NCBI RefSeq assembly: GCF_003339615.1
Contig: NZ_QQBG01000009.1
Coordinates: 1-41,082, forward strand
Direction: 5' to 3'
DNA: 41,082 bases
Source of the DNA: Candidatus Similichlamydia laticola
GTDB lineage: Bacteria; Chlamydiota; Chlamydiia; Chlamydiales; Parilichlamydiaceae
The notes under the pieces were generated by a model. That model worked only from the letters and a program-made list of their open reading frames with translations, made no database searches and had not been told where the DNA came from. Positions 8,052 through 16,394 of the stretch are shown piece after piece. Numbering within the stretch: the first letter of the stretch is position 1; each line of letters starts with the position of its first letter. The translations under genes and the position numbers were made by a program.

Positions 8052-8411
8052 ATGGTTCGAGTGACATGTGCTGTTGCAAGCAAAAAACGAAAAAAAAGAT
8101 TAAGAAAGGCAGCGAAGGGCTTCTGGGGAGACCGTAAGAACCATTTGCGCGTGACCAAGAATGCTGTGATGAAAGCGGAGGCTTATGCAACGGAGCATCG
8201 GAAGTTGCGCAAGAGAGACTTTCGTTCTTTGTGGATTGTGCGTATTGGAATTGCTTCCAGGATGTGTGGACTTTCTTATTCTGCGTTCATGGCGGGCTTG
8301 GGCAAAATGGGATGTGACTTAAATCGGAAGCTCCTTTCCGAGATGGCCATACATGACTGGGCCGCTTTTGTGCAGCTTGCTCAGCAAGCTCAATCTGCTT
8401 TAAAGCTGTAG
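8052..8411 (+). CDS. rplT: 50S ribosomal protein L20
   Basis: L20 binds 23S rRNA early in 50S assembly. The 119-residue length is typical. The long basic N-terminal helix (KKRKKRLRKAAKGFWGDRKN) and the globular part (RDFRSLWIVRIGIASRMCGLSYSAFM) are clear signatures. The start ATG has GAGGAG upstream. The N-terminus reads MVRVTCAVASKKRKK, corresponding to MARVKRGVTARARHK in other species. The gene is co-directional with rpmI (25-bp gap) and pheS (11-bp gap), so it is probably in one operon. Confidence 0.96.
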   Translation: MVRVTCAVASKKRKKRLRKAAKGFWGDRKNHLRVTKNAVMKAEAYATEHRKLRKRDFRSLWIVRIGIASRMCGLSYSAFMAGLGKMGCDLNRKLLSEMAIHDWAAFVQLAQQAQSALKL

Positions 8412-8422
8412 TTCTTTGTTTT

Positions 8423-9499
8423 ATGGAAGTTCCTCTTTCTCTCGATTCCTTTTTAGAGGCTGTTCTTAAGGAGCGTTCTGATTTTGATAGTCAGTTTTCT
8501 CATTTAGAGTTTTCTTGTACAAAGGAGGACCGAGAGGTCTTGTCTGGTTTGCGTGTGCGCTTTTTAGGTCGAAAAGGCCCTCTGGCTCTTCTTACACGCG
8601 CGATTGGTCAGTTGGAAGCTTCTGCTCGTCTGACTGCCGGCCAAGCTGTCAATGAGCAGAAGGCTTGGATAGAAGAAAAAATAACTCAGGCAGAGATCGT
8701 TTTACAGGAGAAAGAGCAAAAAGAGAAGGTTCTTGCAGAGCGTGTTGACGTAACCCTTCCAGGTCGGCGGAAGGGAGGTGGAACGGAGCATCCTCTTGTT
8801 GCCTCGATGATGCGGGCTTTGGATATTCTTGCCTCCATGGGGTTTGTCATTCGTTTTGGAGAAGAGATTGGCACAGAAGAGATGATGTTTGATGTGCTTA
8901 ACTTTCCTAAAGATCACCCTGCTCGTCTTGAACAAGACACGTATTATTTAGAGGGTGGAGCCCTTTTAAGATCCCAAACCTCGAGTGCTCAAGTCTCTCT
9001 CATGCGTGCCCACCGACCGCCTCTTCGGTTTGTTGTTCCGGGCAAGTGTTTCAGAAACGAGGAGATTTCTTCGCGTTCTTTGACCGTTTTCCATCAGATT
9101 GAGGGGCTTTATGTGGATCGTGAGGTACGTTTAGGTGATCTGCTTGCTACTCTGGAGTTCTTTTTCTCTTCTTTTGTTGGACGACCTACCAAGTTGCGTT
9201 TTCGTTCCAGCTACTTTCCTTTTGTAGAACCTGGTCTTGAAGTCGATCTTCTCTGCTTCCTATGTGGTGGCCATGGTTGTTTTACGTGTAAACGCTCTGG
9301 CTGGTTAGAGGTAGCAGGAGCTGGTATGATCCACCCTAATGTCTTGAGACAGGGTCAGATTGATTCAGAGGTTTATTCCGGCTTTGCATGGGGGTTTGGC
9401 TTGGAAAGACTCGTCTTGCTTCTTCATGGCATTCCCGATATCCGCTTCTTCATCGAAAATCGACCCTCTTTTTTGAAACAATTTCCTTGGTGTGGCTAG
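8423..9499 (+). CDS. pheS: Phenylalanyl-tRNA synthetase alpha subunit
   Basis: This is the class II catalytic subunit of the PheST heterotetramer, which charges tRNA-Phe. An N-terminal coiled coil occupies about 1-95. Motif 1 surrounds HPLVASMMRALDILASMGF. Motif 2 includes FVVPGKCFRNEE. The Cys-rich turn CFLCGGHGCFTCKRSGWLEV is followed by GAGMIHPNVL. Motif 3 is GFAWGFGLERLVLLLHGI. The length of 358 residues is close to usual (about 330-345). No clear Shine-Dalgarno precedes the ATG, which lies 11 bases after rplT. The pheT gene is not adjacent downstream; the membrane-protein island begins there instead. Confidence 0.95.
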   Translation: MEVPLSLDSFLEAVLKERSDFDSQFSHLEFSCTKEDREVLSGLRVRFLGRKGPLALLTRAIGQLEASARLTAGQAVNEQKAWIEEKITQAEIVLQEKEQKEKVLAERVDVTLPGRRKGGGTEHPLVASMMRALDILASMGFVIRFGEEIGTEEMMFDVLNFPKDHPARLEQDTYYLEGGALLRSQTSSAQVSLMRAHRPPLRFVVPGKCFRNEEISSRSLTVFHQIEGLYVDREVRLGDLLATLEFFFSSFVGRPTKLRFRSSYFPFVEPGLEVDLLCFLCGGHGCFTCKRSGWLEVAGAGMIHPNVLRQGQIDSEVYSGFAWGFGLERLVLLLHGIPDIRFFIENRPSFLKQFPWCG

Positions 9500-9541
9500 T
9501 AGAAAAACAAATTGATAAAAGCTGGCATTATTGCAAAAATA

Positions 9542-10258
9542 ATGTTTTACTTTTTGGTTCGTTTTAATGCAGTTTCTGGTCTACACATGTTTCGCCATTT
9601 CTCAACTTCTTTTTCTCCTGATTTACGTGCCCTTGGTTTTTCGTGCTCACTTTTCGCTGTTCGCTCTTGTGTGCGCCTTCCAGCTTCTACAGTTTGTGTT
9701 TCTTTAGTGGGTGCATTACTCCTTTTTCATCCTGTACTTCAAATTGTCTGTTTAGTCTTTCCTTGTCCTGACTCTTGGAAGGCCTCTTTACTGGCACAAA
9801 CAGATCGATTTCTTCTTCTATCCGCCACAGTGGCCTTTTTGGAAAGTTTGCTTTTTGCTCTACTTGGAATTTGGACTTGCACATGGAGTATGCTTTACGC
9901 ACTTTTCCTTATTCTTTCGATTAAAGGAAAAATTGAACTACCTAAAGAAAGTGTATTTTTTACTGTGTTAGGAGCTGCTTCAGCTTTTGTGATGCAAAAA
10001 TTGTTTTTCCAATCTCTTTTGTTTGCACCTAAGACACTTTCAGATTTGAACGATAAGAAAGAGGAACAGAAGAATCATCCCAAAGGACTGATCTCTTCTG
10101 AAGCTGTGGCGTCGCTCTGTGTAGGTGCTGCTGTGGCTCAGCTTACTTCCTCTGAAGTAGTGAAAAAGGCAGCTAAGAAAGTTGCTCAATCGCTTCAAGA
10201 CGAATATAACAAACGTCGTCAAGAAGAAAACTACTTCTCCGAAGGTAGTGATGCGTAA
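9542..10258 (+). CDS. Membrane protein of the island family (member 1)
   Basis: Hydrophobic protein of 238 residues if started at the ATG at 9542; a TTG at 9512 would add ten residues, and neither has a convincing ribosome site. Hydrophobic segments: VSLVGALLLFHPVLQIVCLVF, then a pair covering FLLLSATVAFLESLLFALL and WSMLYALFLILSI, then VLGAASAFVMQKLFFQSLLF. The Trp before the last helix of the pair resembles the W-[AS] position seen in other island members. Unlike them it has a long charged C-terminal tail (EEQKNHPKG ... NKRRQEENYFSEG). No enzymatic motif is visible. It is the first gene after pheS. Function unknown; membrane location is well supported, family membership less so. Confidence 0.6.
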   Translation: MFYFLVRFNAVSGLHMFRHFSTSFSPDLRALGFSCSLFAVRSCVRLPASTVCVSLVGALLLFHPVLQIVCLVFPCPDSWKASLLAQTDRFLLLSATVAFLESLLFALLGIWTCTWSMLYALFLILSIKGKIELPKESVFFTVLGAASAFVMQKLFFQSLLFAPKTLSDLNDKKEEQKNHPKGLISSEAVASLCVGAAVAQLTSSEVVKKAAKKVAQSLQDEYNKRRQEENYFSEGSDA

Positions 10259-10360
10259 GAAGCAGCTTCGTTGTTTTAACTAGACTCGAGCCTTGAGAAA
10301 GCTAAAAATATCCCCTTCTCGTTGATTATTGAATAAACTTTTCTTTTTAGAAGGTTAAAG

Positions 10361-10840
10361 ATGCCTTGCTCAGTGGACCTAGATCTAGCTTTTCTCCCGG
10401 CGTTTTGTTTTTCGATTGCTACTTCTTCACGTTTGTTACACGATTGTTTTCGTATTCAGGCCTTGTTCTTAAGAAAGATTGCACTATGTACAAGCTGTCT
10501 TGCTTCTGGTGTCTTTTCTCTTTTCGTTTTTTCTCATCTTATAGGAAAAGAAGTCGGGGATAGTTCGATACGTACCTTTATGCAAATGTGCGGATACGTT
10601 CTTGTGGGTTATGCTGTACTTGCCTGTTTCCAACTTGTTTTGGCTCCAGTTATTCTATGTGTAGAAAAAGCCTTTCTTTTTCTTTACTGCTTATGCTTTT
10701 TACTTATTCTCTTAGGAGACTGGTTAGACCTCGCTCCGCTTGACGTCTTTTTCGAAGAAGAGATCAACTTTTCAGTTCGCTTGATGCGCATATTTTCTCT
10801 TGTGGTTTGTTTGTCTTCCTTAAGGATTTGGCTGGTTTAA
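10361..10840 (+). CDS. Small four-segment membrane protein (island member 2)
   Basis: The product has 159 residues with four hydrophobic stretches: IALCTSCLASGVFSLFVFSHL, MCGYVLVGYAVLACFQLVLA, AFLFLYCLCFLLILLGDWL, and a final MRIFSLVVCLSSLRIWLV. An acidic loop (FFEEEIN) lies before the last helix. It starts at an ATG preceded by AGGTTAAAG. There is no signal peptide, catalytic motif or recognised domain. Its TAA stop overlaps the stop of the convergent minus-strand gene (shared TTAA, 10837-10840), leaving no room for a terminator between them. Confidence 0.6.
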   Translation: MPCSVDLDLAFLPAFCFSIATSSRLLHDCFRIQALFLRKIALCTSCLASGVFSLFVFSHLIGKEVGDSSIRTFMQMCGYVLVGYAVLACFQLVLAPVILCVEKAFLFLYCLCFLLILLGDWLDLAPLDVFFEEEINFSVRLMRIFSLVVCLSSLRIWLV

Positions 10841-11592
10841 CTTCTTACCAAGAGAAAACTGTTCTTTGTTGTAGGCAGCCATGGATTGGGTGCAAAAAGA
10901 AAGCTGAACAAAGAAAGCATACAAAAGACTAATGTTCCACAAGTGGACTCTTTACCCCAAATGCAAATAGATTCAATCTGTTGGTCCAAAGAAGCAGTAG
11001 AGGTCTCGCTGGGTGAAATGTATTTATCCGTCAATCTTCTAATAAGCTCAGAAACAGGATAAAGAAGAAATTCAAAAATACCCATGACAGTCTTACAAAA
11101 ACAACACGGTTCTTGGGAGACTTGATCTTCCTGCCCTCTCTCTGCAGGAGGCTTTAAAACTCCAAACTCATGCGAATAGGAGAAAAAAGAAATGAGAATG
11201 TAACAGAGGATACCTATGAAAGTTGCCAACGAGAATGAAGGGGCCATGATGAGGTGTAAGACAGAGGATATCATGAACACAAAAGAGGTTGCAATTTGGA
11301 GCAAGGTGCCAAAAAGAGAAAAAAAAGTAAGAAGATTCTCCTCTTCCTTTCCAGATTCTGTCCTCTTATAGAAGAAAGAGGCAGAAATTTGGCTTGGTAA
11401 TAAATCTAACAACAAATGAATCGTTGAGAAGCCAGAAGCAAAGGCTGCAAAAAAGCAACAACGTTTTAAAAAAACGGAGCGGACTGTATAAGCCACTTCT
11501 AGCCAACTCCTTGTAGAGTGAAGGAAGGAAGGAAGAAGCACAAAAGAAACGCTTTTATTTGAAGTGAATTGAGGTGCAGACGAACTTGACAA
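10837..11592 (-). CDS. Membrane protein, minus-strand subgroup (island member 3)
   Basis: The 251-residue protein starts from a TTG at 11592, with GGGAG eight bases upstream on the minus strand. Hydrophobic segments: CCFFAAFASGFSTIHLLLDLL, LLQIATSFVFMISSVLHLIM, FSLATFIGILCYILISFFSY, and a C-terminal GTLVFCMLSLFSFLFAP. It shares with the next two genes an LLP-type motif after helix 1 (LLDLLPSQISASFF) and a G-x-L-x-YI-x-x-S segment, so the three are likely paralogues. Between helices 3 and 4 lies a long hydrophilic region with CCFCKTV. Function unknown. Confidence 0.6.
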   Translation of the reverse strand: MSSSSAPQFTSNKSVSFVLLPSFLHSTRSWLEVAYTVRSVFLKRCCFFAAFASGFSTIHLLLDLLPSQISASFFYKRTESGKEEENLLTFFSLFGTLLQIATSFVFMISSVLHLIMAPSFSLATFIGILCYILISFFSYSHEFGVLKPPAERGQEDQVSQEPCCFCKTVMGIFEFLLYPVSELIRRLTDKYISPSETSTASLDQQIESICIWGKESTCGTLVFCMLSLFSFLFAPNPWLPTTKNSFLLVRS

Positions 11593-11640
11593 GGTAGGAC
11601 TCCCTTCTTTTTTCTAAAAAACAAATGGCTCTTTTTTTAC

Positions 11641-12261
11641 TTATTTTAGGTAGAAGAAATTGGGTGAGAAAAAGAGACCAAAAATGGAAATAGTGGTAAT
11701 GAATGCCATTCCGATAACTGTTTTTGTACACCATTGGAAGAAATAAAAAATAGCTTGAGAAATAGGACAAAGATCTTTTTCTGGATCAACATCAGGGTAT
11801 TCCTCACTTGTTTTTGTTACCTCTGCAAAAATGCCAAAATTGTGAAAAGCTGCGAAAGCAAACGAGAGAATGAAAGAGACAGTTCCAGAAAGAGTGCACC
11901 AATCAAAAGCACCCTTTTCTAAAAGGACGAAAACAGATAAAGGTACGAAGAAAATAGAAATCATAAAAGCAAAAGAGCCAAGTAAGAAGGCAAAGTGCAA
12001 TGAGCTATTGAGGAGGGACGTCTGCGCATCTAAATGCGAGAGGAATTTTTTTTCTACCTTTTCTGGAAGGAGATTGATTAATAGTCTGAGTCCTGTATAC
12101 GTAAAGGAGGCTCCGAATAAAATTTGTGACAAGCTTTTAAGAGCTTTGCACTGAATAAGCTGTATGACAGCGAACAGCCCTTTGGCTATATGTAGAAAGG
12201 GAAAGATCATTGCTAAAGTTGTCTGATATTCCAGATAGCGGTTTCTTCGAGAGATGATCAT
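11641..12261 (-). CDS. Membrane protein, minus-strand subgroup (island member 4)
   Basis: I chose the ATG at 12261 because AAGGA lies seven bases upstream; an in-frame ATG at 12282 lacks such a site. The 206-residue protein has hydrophobic segments LAMIFPFLHIAKGLFAVIQLI, FAFLLGSFAFMISIFFVPLS, LSGTVSFILSFAFAAFHNFG, and TVIGMAFITTISIFGLFFS. The motif LLINLLPEKVEKKFL matches LLDLLPSQISASFF of the downstream neighbour, supporting paralogy. A DxDPEKDLC acidic stretch lies before the last helix. It is 48 bp from the next gene and probably co-transcribed. Function unknown. Confidence 0.6.
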   Translation of the reverse strand: MIISRRNRYLEYQTTLAMIFPFLHIAKGLFAVIQLIQCKALKSLSQILFGASFTYTGLRLLINLLPEKVEKKFLSHLDAQTSLLNSSLHFAFLLGSFAFMISIFFVPLSVFVLLEKGAFDWCTLSGTVSFILSFAFAAFHNFGIFAEVTKTSEEYPDVDPEKDLCPISQAIFYFFQWCTKTVIGMAFITTISIFGLFFSPNFFYLK

Positions 12262-12291
12262 TGAATTTTCCTTTCCAATCATTAAAGGGCA

Positions 12292-12942
12292 CTATCTAGG
12301 AGGAAGATAAATATTGTGGCAAAACAAATAAGCCGTAACAGCTAAGAGCTGCATGAGCACACAAAGAAAAACAGATGTTGGTGGAGCCGTTCTGAGCGAG
12401 GGTTCTATCCTGTCTGTGCTTGCTTGTGTTTTTGATAACATAGAGTCTCGCATTATGGAACCAAAAGGATCAAAATTAGATCTTTGAGCAAAGTAAGAAG
12501 CAATAATGTACGCTAGTAAACCAAAAAAATAGGGGAGAGGAAAAGAGCCGGATATAAGAAGAGATACACAGTTTATTATGGCCCAACCTTGAGATATACT
12601 AATAAAGGCACTGAACAAAATAGAGAAAATAGGAAAGCTTGTACGGAATGAAATCATTTGAAAGATTTTCTGGATCTTCTCAGGAAAGGAATAGCCGCAG
12701 TAATCGTAAAGTATTCCAGAGAAGAAAAAAAACAAGCTAAAGGTTATTACGCTTATATATCGAGCTCGGGTGTCGTTCATGGACATGGCTACATGAGAGA
12801 GAGAACGCAGATTTGTCCCCAAGATAGCAGAAGAGACAAAGGGGATAGTTGTTTGTCTGATTTTCTCTTTTAAATCTCTTAGAGAAGCCCGAGAACAGAG
12901 TTTCGTCATAGCTGCGGAGTGATGATATTTTATTTGAGACAT
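12292..12942 (-). CDS. Membrane protein, minus-strand subgroup (island member 5)
   Basis: This is the first gene of the three-gene minus-strand run; the ATG at 12942 gives 216 residues (a second ATG at 12909 is possible). The N-terminus is basic (RASLRDLKEKIRQT). Hydrophobic segments: YISVITFSLFFFFSGILYDY, FPIFSILFSAFISISQGWAI, PYFFGLLAYIIASYFAQ, and FLCVLMQLLAVTAYLFCH. FPEKIQKIF after helix 1 and GLLAYIIASYF align with the corresponding motifs of the two downstream genes. The hydrophilic loop before helix 4 is Ser/Thr-rich. Function unknown. Confidence 0.6.
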   Translation of the reverse strand: MSQIKYHHSAAMTKLCSRASLRDLKEKIRQTTIPFVSSAILGTNLRSLSHVAMSMNDTRARYISVITFSLFFFFSGILYDYCGYSFPEKIQKIFQMISFRTSFPIFSILFSAFISISQGWAIINCVSLLISGSFPLPYFFGLLAYIIASYFAQRSNFDPFGSIMRDSMLSKTQASTDRIEPSLRTAPPTSVFLCVLMQLLAVTAYLFCHNIYLPPR

Positions 12943-13363
12943 AATATCACATTAATTTTTTAATTTCTATGCCAAGATCAAAGGGGTTGGGCCGTTTTTC
13001 ACAGATCTGCTTACTGAGAAGAGCTAGTGTGACTTTGTTATACAAAGCTTGGGTTGTTTGTCTTTAATATAAAAGAAATAGGTCTTGGACCATTTGCAAG
13101 ATGCTTTTGTTTTGGGTTGTTCTACTTTGATTGTGTGATGTACTTCAAAAAGTCAGGAATCTTCTCCGTTGTGTCCTGTGTGCTTGGGTAGTCCTCTTGA
13201 CATTTTAGGGATTTCCTCTGGCCTATTTTCTTGGGACTGAGCTCTTTATCGAGGTATTTCCTTGATTGGCTGAATTGTCTTGGTCTTGCTTCTTTACGTA
13301 GAGATGAAATTTTTATCGTGATAACATGGCGCTTTGTTTGTCTCTGCCTAAGGGAATTGGGTC
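12943..13363 (+). other. Divergent intergenic region, about 420 bp
   Basis: This gap separates the minus-strand trio from the next plus-strand run and must hold promoters for both directions. AT-rich stretches lie near 12945-12965 and 13065-13085, but I cannot fix a -35/-10 pair. One frame at about 13210-13270 reads LAYFLGTELFIEVFP before a stop, which may be a vestige of a family member. A short frame from 13326 is overlapped by the real gene and has no supporting features. Confidence 0.4.
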
Positions 13364-13930
13364 ATGGCAAGTTTGGTACAAGGATACCTTGGTAAGGGTA
13401 GTCGTCTTGGTAGGCTCTGTCATTCTTGTGAATGGTTTTTGCGTCCAATACAGAAGATCGCATGCGGGCATGTGTTGTTTGGAAACGTCCCTCGTGTTTC
13501 CTCAGTCGCTCTGGGGGCATCATTGTTTTTATCCTCAGCGCTTCTTATTAGTTCTGGCGTGAACGATCTGGTTGAAGGTAGCTTAAAAAGAAAATGGATT
13601 AGTCTATCTCGGCTTTTAGCTTCTACTCAGAGTTTACGAAACAGGTTCACTGAATTCAGTTCTTCATTTACTTGGCTTGCCGTTCTTGTAAAAGCTTGGA
13701 TTGCTGTAGTGGCTTTTATCTCGCTATTGAGTCCTGTTTTTGGGTTAGGGCTTGGGAGTGCATGCTTATTACTCGCATGGGCCCTTCTCTACATTTGGGC
13801 CGATTTGAAGTACCAAGATTTGCAGGAGGGTTGCCAAACTTGTTTGTCCGCGACAATTGCTCTTTTAACAGTGTTGATTGCAATCCGTTTTGTTTTATTC
13901 TTGACTGTTCCTCTTTTCCCCTCTCCTTAA
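13364..13930 (+). CDS. Four-segment membrane protein, plus-strand subgroup (island member 6)
   Basis: The 188-residue protein begins MASLVQGYLGKGSR. Hydrophobic segments: VALGASLFLSSALLISSGV, WLAVLVKAWIAVVAFISLLS, GSACLLLAWALLYIWADL, and TIALLTVLIAIRFVLFLTV. This is the clearest form of the subgroup plan: a basic N-terminus of 40-50 residues, a hydrophobic hairpin, a polar linker, then a second hairpin whose first helix carries a W-[AS] pair followed by a polar amphipathic stretch (DLKYQDLQEG). Function unknown; an Inc-like inclusion-membrane role is only a hypothesis. Confidence 0.6.
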   Translation: MASLVQGYLGKGSRLGRLCHSCEWFLRPIQKIACGHVLFGNVPRVSSVALGASLFLSSALLISSGVNDLVEGSLKRKWISLSRLLASTQSLRNRFTEFSSSFTWLAVLVKAWIAVVAFISLLSPVFGLGLGSACLLLAWALLYIWADLKYQDLQEGCQTCLSATIALLTVLIAIRFVLFLTVPLFPSP

Positions 13931-14027
13931 TGAAGCTTGCTGTTATTGGGCTTTGGGGTAATCCATACCTCTGAATGAAGAGAGGTGGGTGGGTTTTGGC
14001 GGTTTTAGTTAGAGTTGGTTTAGGTGA

Positions 14028-14162
14028 ATAGCTGTTGCTGAGGGCAAGTGTTTTTTTGCTGGAAAAAAATATGCTTATTTGGCCTTGGCTGTGCTTGTAG
14101 TAGTTCTTGCTGCGTCTTCTCTCTACTTTTTGTTCGCACGCCCCCTTACCCGCCCTCTCTAA
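14028..14162 (+). pseudogene. Possible C-terminal remnant of an island membrane protein
   Basis: Between two intact genes, a frame opening after a TGA (14025) and ending at TAA 14160-14162 encodes LALAVLVVVLAASSLYFLF and then ARPLTRPL. This resembles the last helix and short tail of neighbouring members (for example IAIRFVLFLTVPLFPSP). There is no start codon and no ribosome site. It may equally be chance hydrophobic coding in a T-rich region. Confidence 0.3.
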
Positions 14163-14204
14163 AATAGTTGTAATAAAAAATTTATGACATAATACTCTCC
14201 GGTT

Positions 14205-14750
14205 TTGTTCTCGCTTGAGGTTATTGTGTCGGGGTCATGTTTAAATTGGGTGAAGGGCAAGGCTGCTCAATGTAGGAGACAATATGCAGCGCGTATGGGC
14301 TGTGTGAGTAGAATCTTAGCCCACGGAGCGAGTGCTGCTGTTTATTTTTCGCACCTTAGAGTCTGTCATACCGGGTTATTGTGTACTGTTGTAGGCGTCG
14401 CTGTTCTCACGATTGTTGGGGCCGTTTGCCTTCAGATAAGAAAATTTCTAGAGTCTATTCAGACGAAATCCTTTCGAGAATTGCTTCTTTTTACCTATGT
14501 CGATTTGGTTGCTGAGTTTTTTACTTCTTTGCTAGCAATATGCCTAATTTTTACGACTATTTGTTCTATTTTTCATATCCCAATCTTAGAAGTCGTTGTT
14601 CTCTTCTTGTGGTCTTGGAGCTGTTTGTCTGTTTTTTTGAATGATAAAGTCCATCTCAAATGTCTAGCTCTGCCCTTGTGGGTTGCGACCACTCTACTCT
14701 CTACTCTGAGTTTGATTTGTCATAAAATGATCATTCAACTTGTTCGGTAG
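14205..14750 (+). CDS. Four-segment membrane protein (island member 7)
   Basis: Up to 181 residues from a TTG at 14205; GTG at 14226 is an alternative start. An AT-rich promoter-like stretch (TAATAC at about 14190) lies just upstream and would favour a start after 14205. Segments: TGLLCTVVGVAVLTIVGAVC, VDLVAEFFTSLLAICLIF, VVLFLWSWSCLSVFL, and CLALPLWVATTLLSTLSLI. The W-S in helix 3 followed by NDKVHLK fits the subgroup plan. The decayed copy immediately downstream matches its SFRELLL and DLVAEFF region. Function unknown. Confidence 0.55.
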   Translation: MFSLEVIVSGSCLNWVKGKAAQCRRQYAARMGCVSRILAHGASAAVYFSHLRVCHTGLLCTVVGVAVLTIVGAVCLQIRKFLESIQTKSFRELLLFTYVDLVAEFFTSLLAICLIFTTICSIFHIPILEVVVLFLWSWSCLSVFLNDKVHLKCLALPLWVATTLLSTLSLICHKMIIQLVR

Positions 14751-14774
14751 AATCTCTTTCTTCAGAGGCCGTAA

Positions 14775-15065
14775 ATGCTTGGAAAGGATATGCAATCTTT
14801 CCGTTTGTATCGAGACCTCCGTTCCATGTTTATGTTGGCTGATTTTTTGGCTTCTTCTTAAGTATTTGCGTATATGGTGCCTCATTTGTAAAAGGGTCGA
14901 GTCTTTGGCTTAGTTATTGGTTTTGTTCTGCTTTCTTCTTTCTTTTCAAGTCTGTCAATAGGATATCTTTGCCTTATTTTGCTTTGGGCAGCAGGTTCCT
15001 GGATCAGGTTGTTACAATTTTACGGTTTGGACCAGTATAATAACTTTATTAGAAGAAAATATTAA
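14775..15065 (+). pseudogene. Decayed copy of an island membrane protein with two in-frame stops
   Basis: A single frame from ATG 14775 to TAA 15063-15065 is interrupted by TAA at 14859 and TAA at 14889. Before the first stop it reads QSFRLYRDLRSMFMLADFL, similar to TKSFRELL...DLVAEFF of the preceding gene. After the second it reads GFVLLSSFFSSLSIGYLCLI, then LLWAAGSWIRLLQ and YGLDQYNN, matching the W-A helix and polar follow-on of intact members. The N-terminal half is missing. Gene decay after tandem duplication explains this best. Confidence 0.6.
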
Positions 15066-15134
15066 TTTTAATTTGTTCCATGTTAGAATGGCGGGGAATT
15101 GGCTCTATGTAGAAATAGATGGAATGTGATCAAT

Positions 15135-15683
15135 ATGGCTTCTTTATGTAAGGCTTTTCAGCCCTTTCTTCCCAGCGTTGTTGCTTGTACGCTTTACGGT
15201 GTGAGTGGTTGTTTACAAGCCATTCCTTTTGTTGGGGGGAATTTATTAGACAAAGTCTACGCTGTTACTGCTGCCTGTTTCTCTGTTTTGGGAATGATGA
15301 CTGCGATTGCGATCTTATTTCAGCCTAGACAAGGCAAGGTGAAGCCTTGGTACGCTAAGCCAATGCAGCTCGTTTTTGCATTTGCAAACTTTTTTTTGTT
15401 TTTAACAATTTGCGCCGTTTTCTTTTTTCTATTTTTCTCCAAAGTTCCTTTTTATTTGTTTGGGAGCGGTGGGATTATGTTCACTTGGGCTATGTGTGTT
15501 CTTGCCCTTTTGATTCATACTGATGTGATTGCTCCAATAAAGACAAGGCTCTTCCGTTATATAGATTCAGAATTGTATTTAAACTGTCTGCTGCTCTTGC
15601 GTTATGCCATCCTCTTCCTTACTCCTATTTCAGCGCCATCTCTAGTTTCTCTTGCATGGAGTTCAACTCCACGTCTCCCTTAG
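15135..15683 (+). CDS. Four-segment membrane protein (island member 8)
   Basis: I chose the ATG at 15135 (MASLCKAFQPFLP), 182 residues, because it resembles the MASL start of member 6 and has GGAA upstream; a TTG at 15099 would add 12 residues. Segments: VVACTLYGVSGCLQAIPFVG with VTAACFSVLGMMTAIAILF, then LVFAFANFFLFLTICAVFFF, GGIMFTWAMCVLALLI, and LNCLLLLRYAILFLTPIS. The W-A pair is present in the third block. A promoter-like TTAGAAT lies near 15085. Function unknown. Confidence 0.6.
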   Translation: MASLCKAFQPFLPSVVACTLYGVSGCLQAIPFVGGNLLDKVYAVTAACFSVLGMMTAIAILFQPRQGKVKPWYAKPMQLVFAFANFFLFLTICAVFFFLFFSKVPFYLFGSGGIMFTWAMCVLALLIHTDVIAPIKTRLFRYIDSELYLNCLLLLRYAILFLTPISAPSLVSLAWSSTPRLP

Positions 15684-15710
15684 GTTATTGTTTTACATTA
15701 GGAAAACGCG

Positions 15711-16265
15711 ATGTTTCAACATTTCACTTTAAGTTCCTCTGTTCGTCAAGCTTGTCTGTACAGTTTGAGCGCGTGTGTTCAATTTTCTACCGGAAGAAGA
15801 GCTGGAGTGATCGGAAGAGTTAATGCGATTGTAACATCGTTTTTTGTTGTGTTAGCGGCCATGCTTGCTCTAGCCAAGAGTCTTTTTCCTGTTGCCTCTT
15901 CGAATGTCTATTTAGTTCTTTTCACAAAAAGAGTGTGTGCTGTTGCAGACTTGATCCATTTACTGACAGCTCTCTTCGTGTTGTTGGTTGTATGTCAGCC
16001 TCCTTTTCAACCGATTCAGATGACTGTATGTCTATTTTTATGGGCATTAGCTTTGCTGTTCACTTCCCTCAGGGGCTTAGACTTAAATCGATTATTGAAA
16101 TGGATAGAAGAACATAGTCAACAGGTCGGGATGACTTCCTTTTGCAACTCGTTAGTCGATACTCTGGCTTTGGGGTGCGGTTTGATGTGTTTGCCTGCTT
16201 TAACTTCGTCTCTTATCTCTTGGCCTACCTTGATGCAACCTTTGCTCTACACTTTTCCAAGCTAG
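15711..16265 (+). CDS. Four-segment membrane protein (island member 9)
   Basis: The ATG at 15711 has AGGAAAA upstream and lies 27 bp after the previous stop, suggesting co-transcription. The 184-residue protein has segments VNAIVTSFFVVLAAMLALA, VCAVADLIHLLTALFVLLVV, MTVCLFLWALALLFTSLRGL, and LVDTLALGCGLMCLPALT. The W-A motif is followed by DLNRLLKWIEEHSQQ, the typical polar stretch of this subgroup. Function unknown. Confidence 0.6.
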   Translation: MFQHFTLSSSVRQACLYSLSACVQFSTGRRAGVIGRVNAIVTSFFVVLAAMLALAKSLFPVASSNVYLVLFTKRVCAVADLIHLLTALFVLLVVCQPPFQPIQMTVCLFLWALALLFTSLRGLDLNRLLKWIEEHSQQVGMTSFCNSLVDTLALGCGLMCLPALTSSLISWPTLMQPLLYTFPS

Positions 16266-16394
16266 ATTCAAGAACCTTTAGGTTTCCTTTTTTAATATCT
16301 CTGCACTATCTCCTATAGGAAATCTTTCCAGAGAGCAAGCTTCATATGAGTAAATTTGGACAGAAACTTTTCTATTTATCATCAGGTGGATGAC

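Noticed and set aside
11734-12154. Lysine-rich plus-strand frames across island member 4
   Set aside because: They are the complement of hydrophobic codons in the minus-strand gene, a typical shadow pattern.
13326-13562. Plus-strand frame starting 38 bases before island member 6
   Set aside because: It overlaps the longer frame from 13364, whose four-helix plan matches the other members; this frame does not.
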